Assembly: GCF_947501665.1 (NCBI RefSeq) | Contig: NZ_CANMWS010000002.1 | Location: 62,001 to 126,000 of the forward strand | Length of the DNA stretch: 64,000 bases | DNA from: an uncultured Shewanella sp. | Lineage (GTDB): Bacteria > Pseudomonadota > Gammaproteobacteria > Enterobacterales > Shewanellaceae | Direction of reading: 5' to 3' | Translations under genes and position numbers: made by a program | Part shown: positions 39,225 to 48,407 of the stretch, piece by piece | Numbering within the stretch: the stretch's first letter is position 1 | Layout of the letters: every line of letters begins with the position of its first letter | Notes under the pieces: model-generated | Told to the model about the DNA's origin: nothing | The model's database searches: none | Seen by the model: only the letters and a program-made list of their open reading frames with translations

Positions 39225-39542
39225 ATGTACTGGTTAATTTTAGGCTTTGTTGTTGTGAGCGCGATCATTATTTTTCTACCACAAAACATGACATTTGCCA
39301 TCGTAGATGATCCTAAATTATCCACTAAAAAAATCACCCATTACACTTTACTTTTATTACCTATCACTGTCTTAGCTTGGTTATTGGTCACATTAAGTAA
39401 TGGCAATAACATTCATTTTGGTGCGACAGCCATTAGTTTTGTACTGACATCTTGTACTATCGCTTTACCCCAATTACATCGACTCATACTCTCCACCGCA
39501 GCCCTCACCGCTATCAGCTTCATCATCGAATCCCTGTTTTAA
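39225..39542 (+). CDS. Small Fur-regulated membrane protein of unknown function
   Basis: 105 residues, nearly all hydrophobic, with about four helices (WLILGFVVVSAIIIFLP; YTLLLLPITVLAWLLVTL; ATAISFVLTSCTIAL; LSTAALTAISFIIESLF). I do not recognise the family. The perfect Fur box just upstream implies expression under iron limitation, so a role in iron uptake or membrane adaptation to low iron is suggested by context alone. A weak GGAATCTGAG lies before the ATG. Confidence 0.7.
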   Translation: MYWLILGFVVVSAIIIFLPQNMTFAIVDDPKLSTKKITHYTLLLLPITVLAWLLVTLSNGNNIHFGATAISFVLTSCTIALPQLHRLILSTAALTAISFIIESLF

Positions 39543-39735
39543 CATTGACTTGATAACTTATTGTATAAATTATTATTTTATTTATTCAACCACACTGATG
39601 AATCAGGGGTAGATTCCTCCAGTCTCAAACTAAGCTCCCATACAAATAATCAATCAAGCAAAATGTTAAAAAATGATATTGAAGCTTGGCTAAATTTGAT
39701 AAACTGACTGTAGAATCCTTTGCTCATTTATTTTT

Positions 39736-40065
39736 ATGAAATTCGATCCTAATTCAAATTTAGTTTACAGCACTGATACAGGCAGAATTGCCCCCAAGAA
39801 ATCAGAAAAAGCCATTCCAGAAGGTGATGGAATTGTGCGCATTCATAAAGATAGCAAAGGTCGAAAAGGAAAAGGTGTCTCCGTCATAAAAGGATTAGCT
39901 CTGGATGAAAAAGCCCTGAAAACCTTGGCTCAAAAACTCAAGAAACAGTGTGGTTGTGGCGGTACAGTTAAAGATTTTAATATAGAAATACAGACAGATA
40001 ATCGTGATTTGCTAAAAGGATTATTAGAAAAATTAAATTATACGGTCAAATTAGCAGGAGGTTAA
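39736..40065 (+). CDS. yciH: SUI1/eIF1-family protein YciH
   Basis: 109-residue bacterial homologue of eukaryotic initiation factor 1. The SUI1 domain covers about 30-109: IVRIHKDSKGRKGKGVSVI, then LKKQCGCGGTVKD, the conserved basic loop and Cys-Gly-rich turn. In E. coli YciH influences start-codon discrimination in vitro and under stress. No obvious ribosome-binding site precedes the ATG; the upstream sequence is T-rich. Confidence 0.92.
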   Translation: MKFDPNSNLVYSTDTGRIAPKKSEKAIPEGDGIVRIHKDSKGRKGKGVSVIKGLALDEKALKTLAQKLKKQCGCGGTVKDFNIEIQTDNRDLLKGLLEKLNYTVKLAGG

Positions 40066-40107
40066 CCCTTCTATTTCATTAGCTGATTGCTTTTAGGAGC
40101 ACAAAAG

Positions 40108-40668
40108 ATGGACAGCTTACAAAATCACTTTTTAATCGCAATGCCATCCCTCAAAGAGACTTACTTTGAGCGCTCAGTCATTTATCTTTGTGAGCACAAT
40201 AAAAAAGGAGCAATGGGCATTATCATTAACCGACCCAGCCCTATCCTTTTAAACGAGTTACTCTTACAGATCAATGTCAAAGAGGAAACAAAAACACATG
40301 ACAATGCTGATCATAAAATACTCATAGGCGGACCCGTCACGCCAGAAAGAGGCTTTGTATTGCATTCTAGCCAAACAGGTTGGAAACAGAGTACAAGGGT
40401 AAACGACGAACTGATGTTAACCACATCTCAAGACATATTGTCATCACTGGGTTCAGCCAAGGCCCCTAAAGAATTTATCGTTGCACTTGGCGCTTCTGTT
40501 TGGGATAGAGGACAATTAGAACAAGAATTAGCCGAAAACTCTTGGTTAAGTATTCCAGCGGATCACACATTACTCTTTGATGTTGATCATGATTTACGCT
40601 GGCAATATGCCACTCAACCCCTAGGATTCGATGCATGGCAATTATCCAATCAAATTGGTCACGCATAA
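40108..40668 (+). CDS. AlgH/YqgE family protein
   Basis: UPF0301 protein of 186 residues from the ATG at 40108, preceded by AGGAG at a good distance; a TTG 21 bases upstream would add seven residues. It begins [20 protein letters not shown], then [20 protein letters not shown] and [14 protein letters not shown], all hallmarks of AlgH/YqgE. Biochemical role unclear; named for an effect on alginate in Pseudomonas. It is followed by ruvX, the usual pair. Confidence 0.93.
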   Translation: MDSLQNHFLIAMPSLKETYFERSVIYLCEHNKKGAMGIIINRPSPILLNELLLQINVKEETKTHDNADHKILIGGPVTPERGFVLHSSQTGWKQSTRVNDELMLTTSQDILSSLGSAKAPKEFIVALGASVWDRGQLEQELAENSWLSIPADHTLLFDVDHDLRWQYATQPLGFDAWQLSNQIGHA

Positions 40669-40710
40669 CCCTAATCCATATCCACACGATAGCACATTAG
40701 GAAGTCATTA

Positions 40711-41133
40711 ATGGATTCAAAAACAGTTTTAGGCTTTGATTTCGGTACAAAAAGCATCGGTATCGCCATCGGTCAATCCCTAACTGCCAGTGCAAGACCT
40801 TTAATCTCAATAAAAGCTGAAGATGGGATCCCAAAATGGGAGCAAATCGGCGAACTCATCAAAGAGTGGAAACCTGATTTTATTATTGTGGGTTTACCAT
40901 TGAATATGGATGGGTCTGAGCAAGAGCTCACAAAAAGAGCACGAAAATTTGGAAATAGGATCCGAGGGCGATTTGAAATTCATGTTGAATTTCAAGATGA
41001 AAGATTAACAACTGCCGATGCTAAAGCACGATTATTTGATATGGGAGGCTATAAAGCCCTCACTAAAGGACAAGTTGATGCAATGTCTGCAGTCCTGATC
41101 ACAGAAAGCTACTTTGAAAACCAATATCAATAA
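40711..41133 (+). CDS. ruvX: YqgF/RuvX RNase H-fold nuclease
   Basis: 140-residue Holliday-junction-resolvase-like protein, needed for 16S rRNA 5' or 3' maturation in bacteria. It has the first catalytic aspartate in [15 protein letters not shown] (residues 8-22), [15 protein letters not shown] (about 59-73) and the distal DERLTTADA (about 98-106) and QVDAMSA motifs. 42 bp after algH, likely one operon. Confidence 0.94.
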   Translation: MDSKTVLGFDFGTKSIGIAIGQSLTASARPLISIKAEDGIPKWEQIGELIKEWKPDFIIVGLPLNMDGSEQELTKRARKFGNRIRGRFEIHVEFQDERLTTADAKARLFDMGGYKALTKGQVDAMSAVLITESYFENQYQ

Positions 41134-41134
41134 C

Positions 41135-41165
41135 GGTCATCCAGCCTTAAACGGCTGGGATCACC
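41135..41165. terminator. Hairpin between ruvX and hemH
   Basis: GGTCATCCAGCC pairs with GGCTGGGATCACC around TTAAAC, with one mismatch. Placed between convergent genes; no T run, so termination efficiency is uncertain. Confidence 0.55.
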
Positions 41166-41183
41166 GAACAATGAGAGATAGTA

Positions 41184-42188
41184 TTATAAATACGGCCTGA
41201 CAATATTCGCCATCATTTGAATATGTAAGTCATCATCATTTAATGCACTAATATAGCGGTAACGCTCACCACCTGCTTCTTCAAAAATATGACGATTTTC
41301 CCCCTCGATTTCTTCTAGCGTTTCTAAACAATCACTGCTAAAAGCAGGACAAATCACAGCAATATCTTTCACTCCCTGCTTTGGTAATGCTTTCATAGTG
41401 GCATCAGTATAAGGTGATAACCATTTCGCCTTTCCAAAACGGGATTGAAAAGTCGTTAAATACTCAGTCTCACTCAAGCCTAATTTATCAACTAATAATT
41501 GCGTTGTCTGAATACAGAAACAATAATATGGATCTCCTAAATGTAAATTACGTTCAGGCATACCGTGATAGGACAAGACTAATTTTTGAGGACGGCCATT
41601 CAACTCAAAATCTCGCGTAATGGACTCCGCTAATGCATGAATAAAATCAGGATGGGTATGGTAACCATTAATAAAATGCAATGAGGGTAAAAAGCGCCAA
41701 TGAGATAATTCTTTTGCTATTGCATCAAATGCTGATGCCGTTGTCGGCGCCGCATATTGGGGGTATAAAGGCAATACAATGAGTTTATCGACCCCTTTAT
41801 TATGCATACTTTGTAGTTTGCTACTCACAGAAGGCGAGCCATAACGCATACAAAAATCAACAACCACATCATCATCTAAAGACTGCGTTAATTTGACAGT
41901 TTGCTTTTCTGTAATAGCCATTAACGGTGAACCTTGTTTAGTCCATATTTGTTGGTACAAAGCAGCCGATTTTGCAGGTCTAATTCTTAAAATAATCCCA
42001 TGAAGAATGAGCATCCAAATTAACTTAGGGATTTCAACCACTCTAGGATCAGACAAGAATTCCGCTAAATAACGCCTCACTGCAGAGGTTGTGGGTTGCT
42101 CGGGCGTCCCTAAATTGACCAACAATACACCCGTTTTTCCACGAGTGCCATGTCCCTTATCTTTACTTAACCCTATATACTTTGCCAA
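41184..42188 (-). CDS. hemH: Ferrochelatase
   Basis: Inserts Fe2+ into protoporphyrin IX, last step of haem synthesis, at the cytoplasmic face of the membrane. The 334-residue protein has VLLVNLGTPEQPT (22-34), LSYHGMPERN with the metal-site histidine (about 203-212), and CPAFSSDCLETLEEIEGEN (about 286-304). Normal length. No Fur box seen directly upstream. Confidence 0.95.
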   Translation of the reverse strand: MAKYIGLSKDKGHGTRGKTGVLLVNLGTPEQPTTSAVRRYLAEFLSDPRVVEIPKLIWMLILHGIILRIRPAKSAALYQQIWTKQGSPLMAITEKQTVKLTQSLDDDVVVDFCMRYGSPSVSSKLQSMHNKGVDKLIVLPLYPQYAAPTTASAFDAIAKELSHWRFLPSLHFINGYHTHPDFIHALAESITRDFELNGRPQKLVLSYHGMPERNLHLGDPYYCFCIQTTQLLVDKLGLSETEYLTTFQSRFGKAKWLSPYTDATMKALPKQGVKDIAVICPAFSSDCLETLEEIEGENRHIFEEAGGERYRYISALNDDDLHIQMMANIVRPYL

Positions 42189-42350
42189 ATCTACCTCTTA
42201 CTCTTAAATGACGCTGAATAATCAAAAATAAAATATTAAACCATAACCTATCAGTTTCTAAAAACACATTTCCTCTGTCATTATAAAGAAGATTCTATTA
42301 TAAGTTATGTATTACTCTATAATATACCCTTGATAGTTGAAACTGCATGT

Positions 42351-44177
42351 TTATTCTTCTCCTAAAAAATTACCCTTTTGATGCCTCCAAAGTCGGGAAT
42401 ACAATCCTCCTTGAGCAATTAAGACTTGATGAGTACCTTGCTCAATGATGCAGCCTTTATCAATCACAATTAATCTGTCCATTCCTGCAATAGTTGATAG
42501 TCTATGTGCTATGGCCATCACTGTTTTTCCCTTCATTAACTGATATAAACTATCTTGAATCGCCGCTTCAACCTCTGAATCTAATGCCGATGTCGCTTCA
42601 TCCAGTAACAAAATAGGTGCATCTTTTAATAATACTCGCGCAATACACAAACGTTGTCTTTGTCCTCCAGAAAGTTTCACCCCTCTATCGCCAACTTGAG
42701 CTTCAAGTCCTTTATTACCGTAACAATCCTCTAATTCATATATAAATTCAGCCTTTGCTTGTTCTACGGCTAATTGTAATTGAGCCTCAGTTGCCTGGGG
42801 ATCACCGTACAAAATATTTTCTCTTACCGTACGGTGTAATAATGCCGCTTCTTGCTGTACTAAACCTATTTCAGTTCTTAAAGAAGATTGAGTCACATTT
42901 TTAATATTTTGATCATCAATACTAATTGTGCCAGAATTGACATCATAAAACCTCAGTAACAGGTTAAACAATGTCGTTTTACCTGCCCCTGTTTGCCCTA
43001 CTATTCCCACTTTTTCACCCGGTCTAATGATCATGTGTAGATCTTTTAGAACAGGTATTCCTTCATTATAATTAAAGTTAACATGATGAAAAGCAATTTG
43101 ACCGACGGTAACATTCAATGTCTTTGCCTTTGGTGCATCTGATATTTTTGTTGGTGTCGAAAAAGTTCCCATTCCATCAATCACAATACCTATATTTTGA
43201 AACAACTGACTCAGTTCCCAAATCACCCATTGTGATAAGGTATTTAATTTCAGCGCTAACGTGATCGCTACAGCAATAGCACCAACACTGATCATACTAT
43301 CCATCCACAAGGTTATTGCTATAAAGGAAATAGCAAAAAGCAGCATATAATTAAGCACTTTAATACAAACATTGACTCCTGTAACTAAACGCATCACTCG
43401 ATATTCAGCAGTTAACAAAGACTCCATGCCTTTTTTCGCAAAATCCACTTCTTCTTGGGTATGTGAAAATAACTTCACGGTTGTTATATTCGCATAACTG
43501 TCAACTATTCTCCCCAAAATAATCGAAATAGCATCAGCTTGAACTGTCGAAGAAAGTGTTAATCGAGGGAAAAAAACTATGAGTATGGCGATATAAAATA
43601 TAAACCAAATGAGCATAGGATATAATAAGCGCAAATCAGCACTGGCCATCATAACCAACATAGAAATAAAAGACGTCACAATATAAATCAAAACATCAAG
43701 CAGTTTAGTTACAATATCTCGCACAGCCAGTGATGTTTGCATGACTTTAGCCGCTAATCGACCAGCAAAGTCATTTTGAAAAAAAGACACACTTTGTTTT
43801 AATAAATATCGATGCACTAACCAACGGATCGACATGGGATAATTACTCATTAAACTTTGATATAAGACGACTGCTTGAAAAACGACTAATGTCGGGATCA
43901 CAATAGCAATTAATAGGGTCATCCCTAATAATTCCGCCCCTTCATTTTTAAGTAAGGTACTGGGACTATTTTTAGATAAATGATCGACAATGTCACCAAC
44001 AAAACCCAATAATGAAATTTCTAATACGGCTAAAATAACCGTTAATACTCCCATAACAACTAAAGGCAGCTTAAATCCACGGGTATAATGCAAGCAAAAA
44101 GCATACAAACTACTCGGAGGTAGCTCAGGTTCATCAATGGGTAACGCCTTCCCCCAAGACTCAAATAATTTAAACAT
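42351..44177 (-). CDS. ABC exporter, fused membrane and ATPase domains
   Basis: 608-residue half-transporter of the ABCB (MsbA/multidrug) type. Six hydrophobic helices lie within about 30-325. The ATPase domain (about 360-600) has Walker A GQTGAGKTT, signature LSGGQRQRLCIARV, Walker B ILLLDEATSALD and the switch histidine in AHRLSTI. It probably works as a homodimer. MsbA itself is normally next to lpxK, so this is more likely a drug or lipid exporter of unknown substrate. Monocistronic. Confidence 0.88.
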   Translation of the reverse strand: MFKLFESWGKALPIDEPELPPSSLYAFCLHYTRGFKLPLVVMGVLTVILAVLEISLLGFVGDIVDHLSKNSPSTLLKNEGAELLGMTLLIAIVIPTLVVFQAVVLYQSLMSNYPMSIRWLVHRYLLKQSVSFFQNDFAGRLAAKVMQTSLAVRDIVTKLLDVLIYIVTSFISMLVMMASADLRLLYPMLIWFIFYIAILIVFFPRLTLSSTVQADAISIILGRIVDSYANITTVKLFSHTQEEVDFAKKGMESLLTAEYRVMRLVTGVNVCIKVLNYMLLFAISFIAITLWMDSMISVGAIAVAITLALKLNTLSQWVIWELSQLFQNIGIVIDGMGTFSTPTKISDAPKAKTLNVTVGQIAFHHVNFNYNEGIPVLKDLHMIIRPGEKVGIVGQTGAGKTTLFNLLLRFYDVNSGTISIDDQNIKNVTQSSLRTEIGLVQQEAALLHRTVRENILYGDPQATEAQLQLAVEQAKAEFIYELEDCYGNKGLEAQVGDRGVKLSGGQRQRLCIARVLLKDAPILLLDEATSALDSEVEAAIQDSLYQLMKGKTVMAIAHRLSTIAGMDRLIVIDKGCIIEQGTHQVLIAQGGLYSRLWRHQKGNFLGEE

Positions 44178-44325
44178 TATCGTGTCAAATAATCGCTAAG
44201 GTGAAAAATAAAATATAGCAAAAAATAATGATTTATCGTGCTAATTTTGTTGATATAGCACCATAAGTTTAACGGGTTTTCTCCTTAAAAGACCTCATGA
44301 AAAATTAACATCTAATTCAATTTAG

Positions 44326-44519
44326 GCATTCACATTCATGTGAACACGACATTTGTTCGCCTGTAAACATCAAACGGGGGAGAGAACGACGTTTAAATCA
44401 AAGCCGGCGACTCCAAGGTCGTTCATTCACATCCATGCGAACACGACATTTGTTCATCCGTAAACATCAGGTGGATAAGATAGAGCGACATCTGGAATCA
44501 AAGCCAAGAATCACTGCAT
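44326..44519 (-). repeat. Dispersed MITE-like repeat, family 1, copy F (internal duplication)
   Basis: Inverted relative to copy A. It contains the family core twice: CGACATTTGTTCGCCTGTAA at about 44348 and CGACATTTGTTCATCCGTAA at about 44444, so part of the element is duplicated. Its right end abuts a truncated gene. Confidence 0.65.
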
Positions 44520-44527
44520 TTTTATAA

Positions 44528-44710
44528 GCTCTACCTTGTATACAGACCACACAAGCTGCGGCAGAAATCTCCAGCGAAGATCAACATCCCCTAATAACAA
44601 TAGCGACGGTACCTACTTTTACTTGCCTTGGAGTCTATCCAAGCAATGCAGATATCACTACACATATTGATGGGATTGAAAGTGTGGCTTTTCAGATTGA
44701 TTGTGATTAA
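44528..44710 (+). pseudogene. C-terminal gene remnant next to a MITE-like repeat
   Basis: An open frame of 60 codons without a start, from just after a stop at 44525-44527 to TAA at 44708-44710. It translates to a protein-like tail (QTTQAAAEISSEDQHPL, ITIATVPTFTCLGVYPSNAD, ITTHIDGIESVAFQIDCD) and is followed after six bases by a good plus-strand terminator. The 5' part appears to have been removed by or with the adjacent repeat. Family not recognised. Confidence 0.5.
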
Positions 44711-44716
44711 TCACCA

Positions 44717-44750
44717 ATATGGGGCTGATAATCACCAGCCCCATATTTTT
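44717..44750 (+). terminator. Intrinsic terminator of the gene remnant
   Basis: AATATGGGGCTG-GATAATCAC-CAGCCCCATATTTTT: 11-bp stem with a T run on the plus strand only. The oriented T run means it once served a plus-strand gene, which supports the remnant at 44528-44710; it also faces the end of the GMC gene. Confidence 0.8.
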
Positions 44751-44803
44751 AATGAGTAAAAACCTCACCGTAACACTAATTTCAATAAAATAAATTTAAA
44801 ATA

Positions 44804-46900
44804 CTAATGCGGATATTCACTCATCAAGGTATCCGCAGCTTTTTCGCTGATCATATAGACTGCTGATGCAATAAAGGTCCCGGGAATACGTGGAAATACG
44901 GATGCATCGACCACTCTTAAATTTTCAATGCCTCGCACTCTAAAGCGACTATCTAATACCGCAAGGGGATCATGATCAGCCCCTATTCTTGCACTGCCAC
45001 TCGCATGGTGCCCCCAAGACTCATTACGCACCCAATTTCGAAGTTCCTCATCCGTTTGAATATCCATTCCTGGCTGAATTTCATTAAAAATAAGCCCATT
45101 CTGCACCACTTGCGCATTCATTCTTCGCACGGTTTTAATCCCTTCTACCACAGCAGTTAAATCCAGCTCACTGGCATTCATGTTTCCACCTTGAGCTAGC
45201 GTTTTCTGATCACCTTCCTCAAAATAATTAAAACGAATATCGGGCTTATCAAGGGGATCTTTTGAGGCAAGACGGATTTCACCTCCTCTATTTTCAGTGT
45301 GTCCTTTTAAAACAAGCCAGCTCCACTTATCGCCAGCCTGCTCAGCAGCGCTATAGCCATTGTAATAACCTCTAAAATCAATAGGGCCAGCGAAAATATG
45401 CAAGTCCACATCATGACTGACACTGGATTGACTTAAGTAGCTAAAAATAAATCCATTAGTTGAGAAGAACCCAGTGCCTCTTCCTGTATCTTTTCTGTCT
45501 TGCTTATATTGTGCAAAACAAGGATCTAATAAAGGAGCATTCACATTACAATCTTGGTGGACTTTAAATAAGTCTTGGGTTTCATTGATCACTGCCACCT
45601 CATACCTATCTTGTAAATTTTGCCCCACACCAGGTAAATCATGACGTAATGTGACGCCAACATCGACTAAGTGTTCAGCTTCTCCAATTCCCGATAACAT
45701 TAATAATTGTGGTGTATTGAAAGTACCCGCTGATAACACCACTTCATGATTCACTTTAACTTGTTTTTTGGGGGCTACCCAAGGCAACAATTGCAATCTA
45801 TCAGCGCTATAAACATGACCTCTATCAATGTATTCCACTCCAACGGCTTGTTTACACTCACCTTCACATACCCATTGACCTAAACTTGTATTAAAAACAG
45901 GATCGGCTTTGAAAATGACTTTGGTGACTAATGCCCCTGTTTTCACGGTTAAAAAGGGCTTACCCGTTTCAGGATTAATAAGCCCTTGAGCTAAACAATC
46001 ATTATAAATTTCTTCGCTACTACGCGAAAACTCAGCGTTCACATCTTTAAGACAAGCAGCCTGCAAGATCATTTCACGTGCGCCCTTTCTCTGGCCACGA
46101 TTAATGGCTGTCGGTGTTAGCCAAAGCCCTTTTCCATCGTTATCTTTAATACTCTGATTTAGTCCATCACTTAATGCATCCACAGCACTCGCATTCGCTG
46201 GTAGGTTTTGTGGTGACTCACTCTCAATCACAGCATTAATAATACTTTCAACTGTCTCGCCATGCATCGCGAGCAAGTCTTCAGCTTTAGGTTGATCTTG
46301 TGTGAGCGCTTGTTCAAAACGATCCGCATATTGCATCATCGACTCAGGTTGCCAACTTTGATCGCCTGTCAGTTCAGCAATACCTTGCCAGTCACTGTTT
46401 TTAGCCAAAACAGAAATCATAGCATTATTCGCTGTAGAGCCCCCTAACGAGCTACCTCTAGGATAAAAAATACCTTTCTTAAAGGGATGAGAGCCCGAAC
46501 ACTGGCACTGCTCACCTTGCATTTCACAACGCTCTACATCACCAAAAAAACTTTCACACATCATTTTACTGTCGTTCATTGCCTGATTCAGATCTTGAAA
46601 ATGATCCACCGAAAAATTCCAACTTAAAAAGTCATTTTCTGATGCACTGCCATTCGCAGCAGGAATATAATAATTCGGTAGTAAACCATCATCAAAGCCA
46701 GCTTCCAGTAATAATACGCTATAGCCTGCTTGTGCCAATTTTGCCGCCATAGGGCCGCCACCCGCACCAGAGCCAACAATAACAAAATCATGTTCTTTTG
46801 CTTGTAACTGAGCCAACATGCTCATAAATAAAACCAAGCTTAATAAAGACCGCAATAAAATAGAATAACGCCTTATCACCCATAATGCGTGTGATCTCAT
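44804..46900 (-). CDS. Exported GMC-family FAD oxidoreductase
   Basis: 698-residue flavoprotein of the glucose-methanol-choline family. FAD-binding motif VIVGSGAGGGPMAAKLA (about 41-57), GMC signatures RGSSLGGSTANNAM (about 149-162) and SAGTFNTPQLLMLSGIGE (about 392-409), and the C-terminal SWGHHASGSARIG (catalytic His region) and VVDASVFPRIPGTFI. The N-terminus has a signal peptide (VIRRYSILLRSLLSLVLFMS, cleavage near LQA at 34). An RR pair precedes the hydrophobic core, so Tat export of the folded flavoprotein is possible. Substrate, an alcohol, unknown. Confidence 0.88.
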   Translation of the reverse strand: MRSHALWVIRRYSILLRSLLSLVLFMSMLAQLQAKEHDFVIVGSGAGGGPMAAKLAQAGYSVLLLEAGFDDGLLPNYYIPAANGSASENDFLSWNFSVDHFQDLNQAMNDSKMMCESFFGDVERCEMQGEQCQCSGSHPFKKGIFYPRGSSLGGSTANNAMISVLAKNSDWQGIAELTGDQSWQPESMMQYADRFEQALTQDQPKAEDLLAMHGETVESIINAVIESESPQNLPANASAVDALSDGLNQSIKDNDGKGLWLTPTAINRGQRKGAREMILQAACLKDVNAEFSRSSEEIYNDCLAQGLINPETGKPFLTVKTGALVTKVIFKADPVFNTSLGQWVCEGECKQAVGVEYIDRGHVYSADRLQLLPWVAPKKQVKVNHEVVLSAGTFNTPQLLMLSGIGEAEHLVDVGVTLRHDLPGVGQNLQDRYEVAVINETQDLFKVHQDCNVNAPLLDPCFAQYKQDRKDTGRGTGFFSTNGFIFSYLSQSSVSHDVDLHIFAGPIDFRGYYNGYSAAEQAGDKWSWLVLKGHTENRGGEIRLASKDPLDKPDIRFNYFEEGDQKTLAQGGNMNASELDLTAVVEGIKTVRRMNAQVVQNGLIFNEIQPGMDIQTDEELRNWVRNESWGHHASGSARIGADHDPLAVLDSRFRVRGIENLRVVDASVFPRIPGTFIASAVYMISEKAADTLMSEYPH

Positions 46901-47248
46901 ATCTCTTATCCTTAATTGATAGCAATGAATAATATAAATTTATTTAGAATAAAAATTACCCCATGTTCCTTTTATCTTAGAAGTGCATAAAAACAAACAT
47001 GAATATAAATTACCATACCATGCTAATTTATATTCAGATGTAATACTTTTGCCTAATAATTAATTTAGACATTAATATCCCCGTGATACGTCATGATCCA
47101 GCTAAAAATATCACGGGTATATAATAAGTCGACAATGAAAGTAAATATTAAAATAAAGTATCAAAAAATAAAAAACGAATATAGAATGAAAATACAAAAA
47201 CACCTTAAGTCAGCACGTTAAGAAATTGAGATTTAGTGGCTCTAATAG
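46901..47248. other. Intergenic region between pilU and the GMC gene
   Basis: 348 bp, A/T-rich. It contains an imperfect inverted repeat, ATATCCCCGTGATA (47075-47088) with TATCACGGGTATAT (47109-47122), that shares its left half with the element starting near 59574. Nothing else recognised. Confidence 0.5.
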
Positions 47249-48370
47249 TCAATCCAAATCTAAAGTAACATTATCCAAAGTATTCTCGGGCGAGTGAACA
47301 TCATGACCTTTTAATTTAATCATTAATCGTAAATCATTCGCTGAATCTGCATGATGTAATGCATTTTCATAAGAAATTTCACCTCGGTCATATAATAAGA
47401 ATAATGCTTGATCAAAAGTCTGCATGCCTTGCTCATTAGACTTTGCCATCGTATCCTTTAGCGCATGTAATTCATTTTTGGCAATTAAGCTTGACACTCT
47501 TGGCGTATTAATCAAAATCTCAATTGCAGCCAGTCTGCCTTTATTATCAATACTCGGCACTAATTGCTGTGCCACAATTGCTCGTAAGTTAAGTGATAAA
47601 TCAAATAAAAGCTGTTGATGCTTATTTTCAGGCACTAAATGCATAATGCGATCTAAAGCTTGATTAGCATTATTAGCATGTAAAGTCGCCATACATAAAT
47701 GGCCTGTTTCTGCAAAAGATAGCGCAAACTCCATCGTCTCCTGAGTTCGAATTTCACCAATTAATATGACATCAGGCGCTTGCCTAAGGGCACTTTTTAA
47801 CGCGGCATCAAAAGAAAGACTGTCGACGCCAATCTCCCTTTGAGTAATCATACTTTTACCATGATCGTGAACAAATTCAACCGGATCTTCCAAGGTTAAA
47901 ATATGCCCTCTCGCATGATGGTTGCGATAATGAACCAGTGCCGCCTGAGACGTTGATTTTCCCGTCCCAGTTCCACCGACCATAATAAAAAGTCCCCGTT
48001 TACTCATCACAATATCTTTGAGTATGGCAGGCAGTTTTAATTCATCCACATTAGGAATATGTGTTTCAATGCGCCGAATAACACAGCCTGGCGCCTCTTT
48101 TTGCCAAAATGCACTCACTCGAAATCGCCCCACATGTTCTAACGAGAAAGCAAAATTCGCTTCCAAATTACGATGAAAATCCTGCTTTTGCTCATTATTC
48201 ATTAACGATTCAACAAAGGATAAGGCATCATCCTTAGATAATTTATTATCCCTTAATGGTTGAAGTTCTCCCTCTATTTTGGCACTGGGAGAAAAGCTCG
48301 CTGAAATAAATAAATCTGATGCCTTTCTCGCCACCATTTCAGTCAATATCGATTCCACATCCATTTTCAA
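47249..48370 (-). CDS. pilU: Type IV pilus retraction ATPase PilU
   Basis: 373-residue hexameric ATPase that assists PilT in retracting type IV pili. Walker A GGTGTGKST at about 131-139, the Asp box and Walker B around LKSALRQAPDVILIGEIRT (about 188-206), and the HIS box AETGHLCMATLHANNANQAL. Compared with PilT it has the longer C-terminus typical of PilU. 37 bp downstream of pilT, one operon. Confidence 0.93.
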   Translation of the reverse strand: MKMDVESILTEMVARKASDLFISASFSPSAKIEGELQPLRDNKLSKDDALSFVESLMNNEQKQDFHRNLEANFAFSLEHVGRFRVSAFWQKEAPGCVIRRIETHIPNVDELKLPAILKDIVMSKRGLFIMVGGTGTGKSTSQAALVHYRNHHARGHILTLEDPVEFVHDHGKSMITQREIGVDSLSFDAALKSALRQAPDVILIGEIRTQETMEFALSFAETGHLCMATLHANNANQALDRIMHLVPENKHQQLLFDLSLNLRAIVAQQLVPSIDNKGRLAAIEILINTPRVSSLIAKNELHALKDTMAKSNEQGMQTFDQALFLLYDRGEISYENALHHADSANDLRLMIKLKGHDVHSPENTLDNVTLDLD

Positions 48371-48407
48371 TACTCCACAACATTTTTATCCATAAAAGCA
48401 TAACAAT

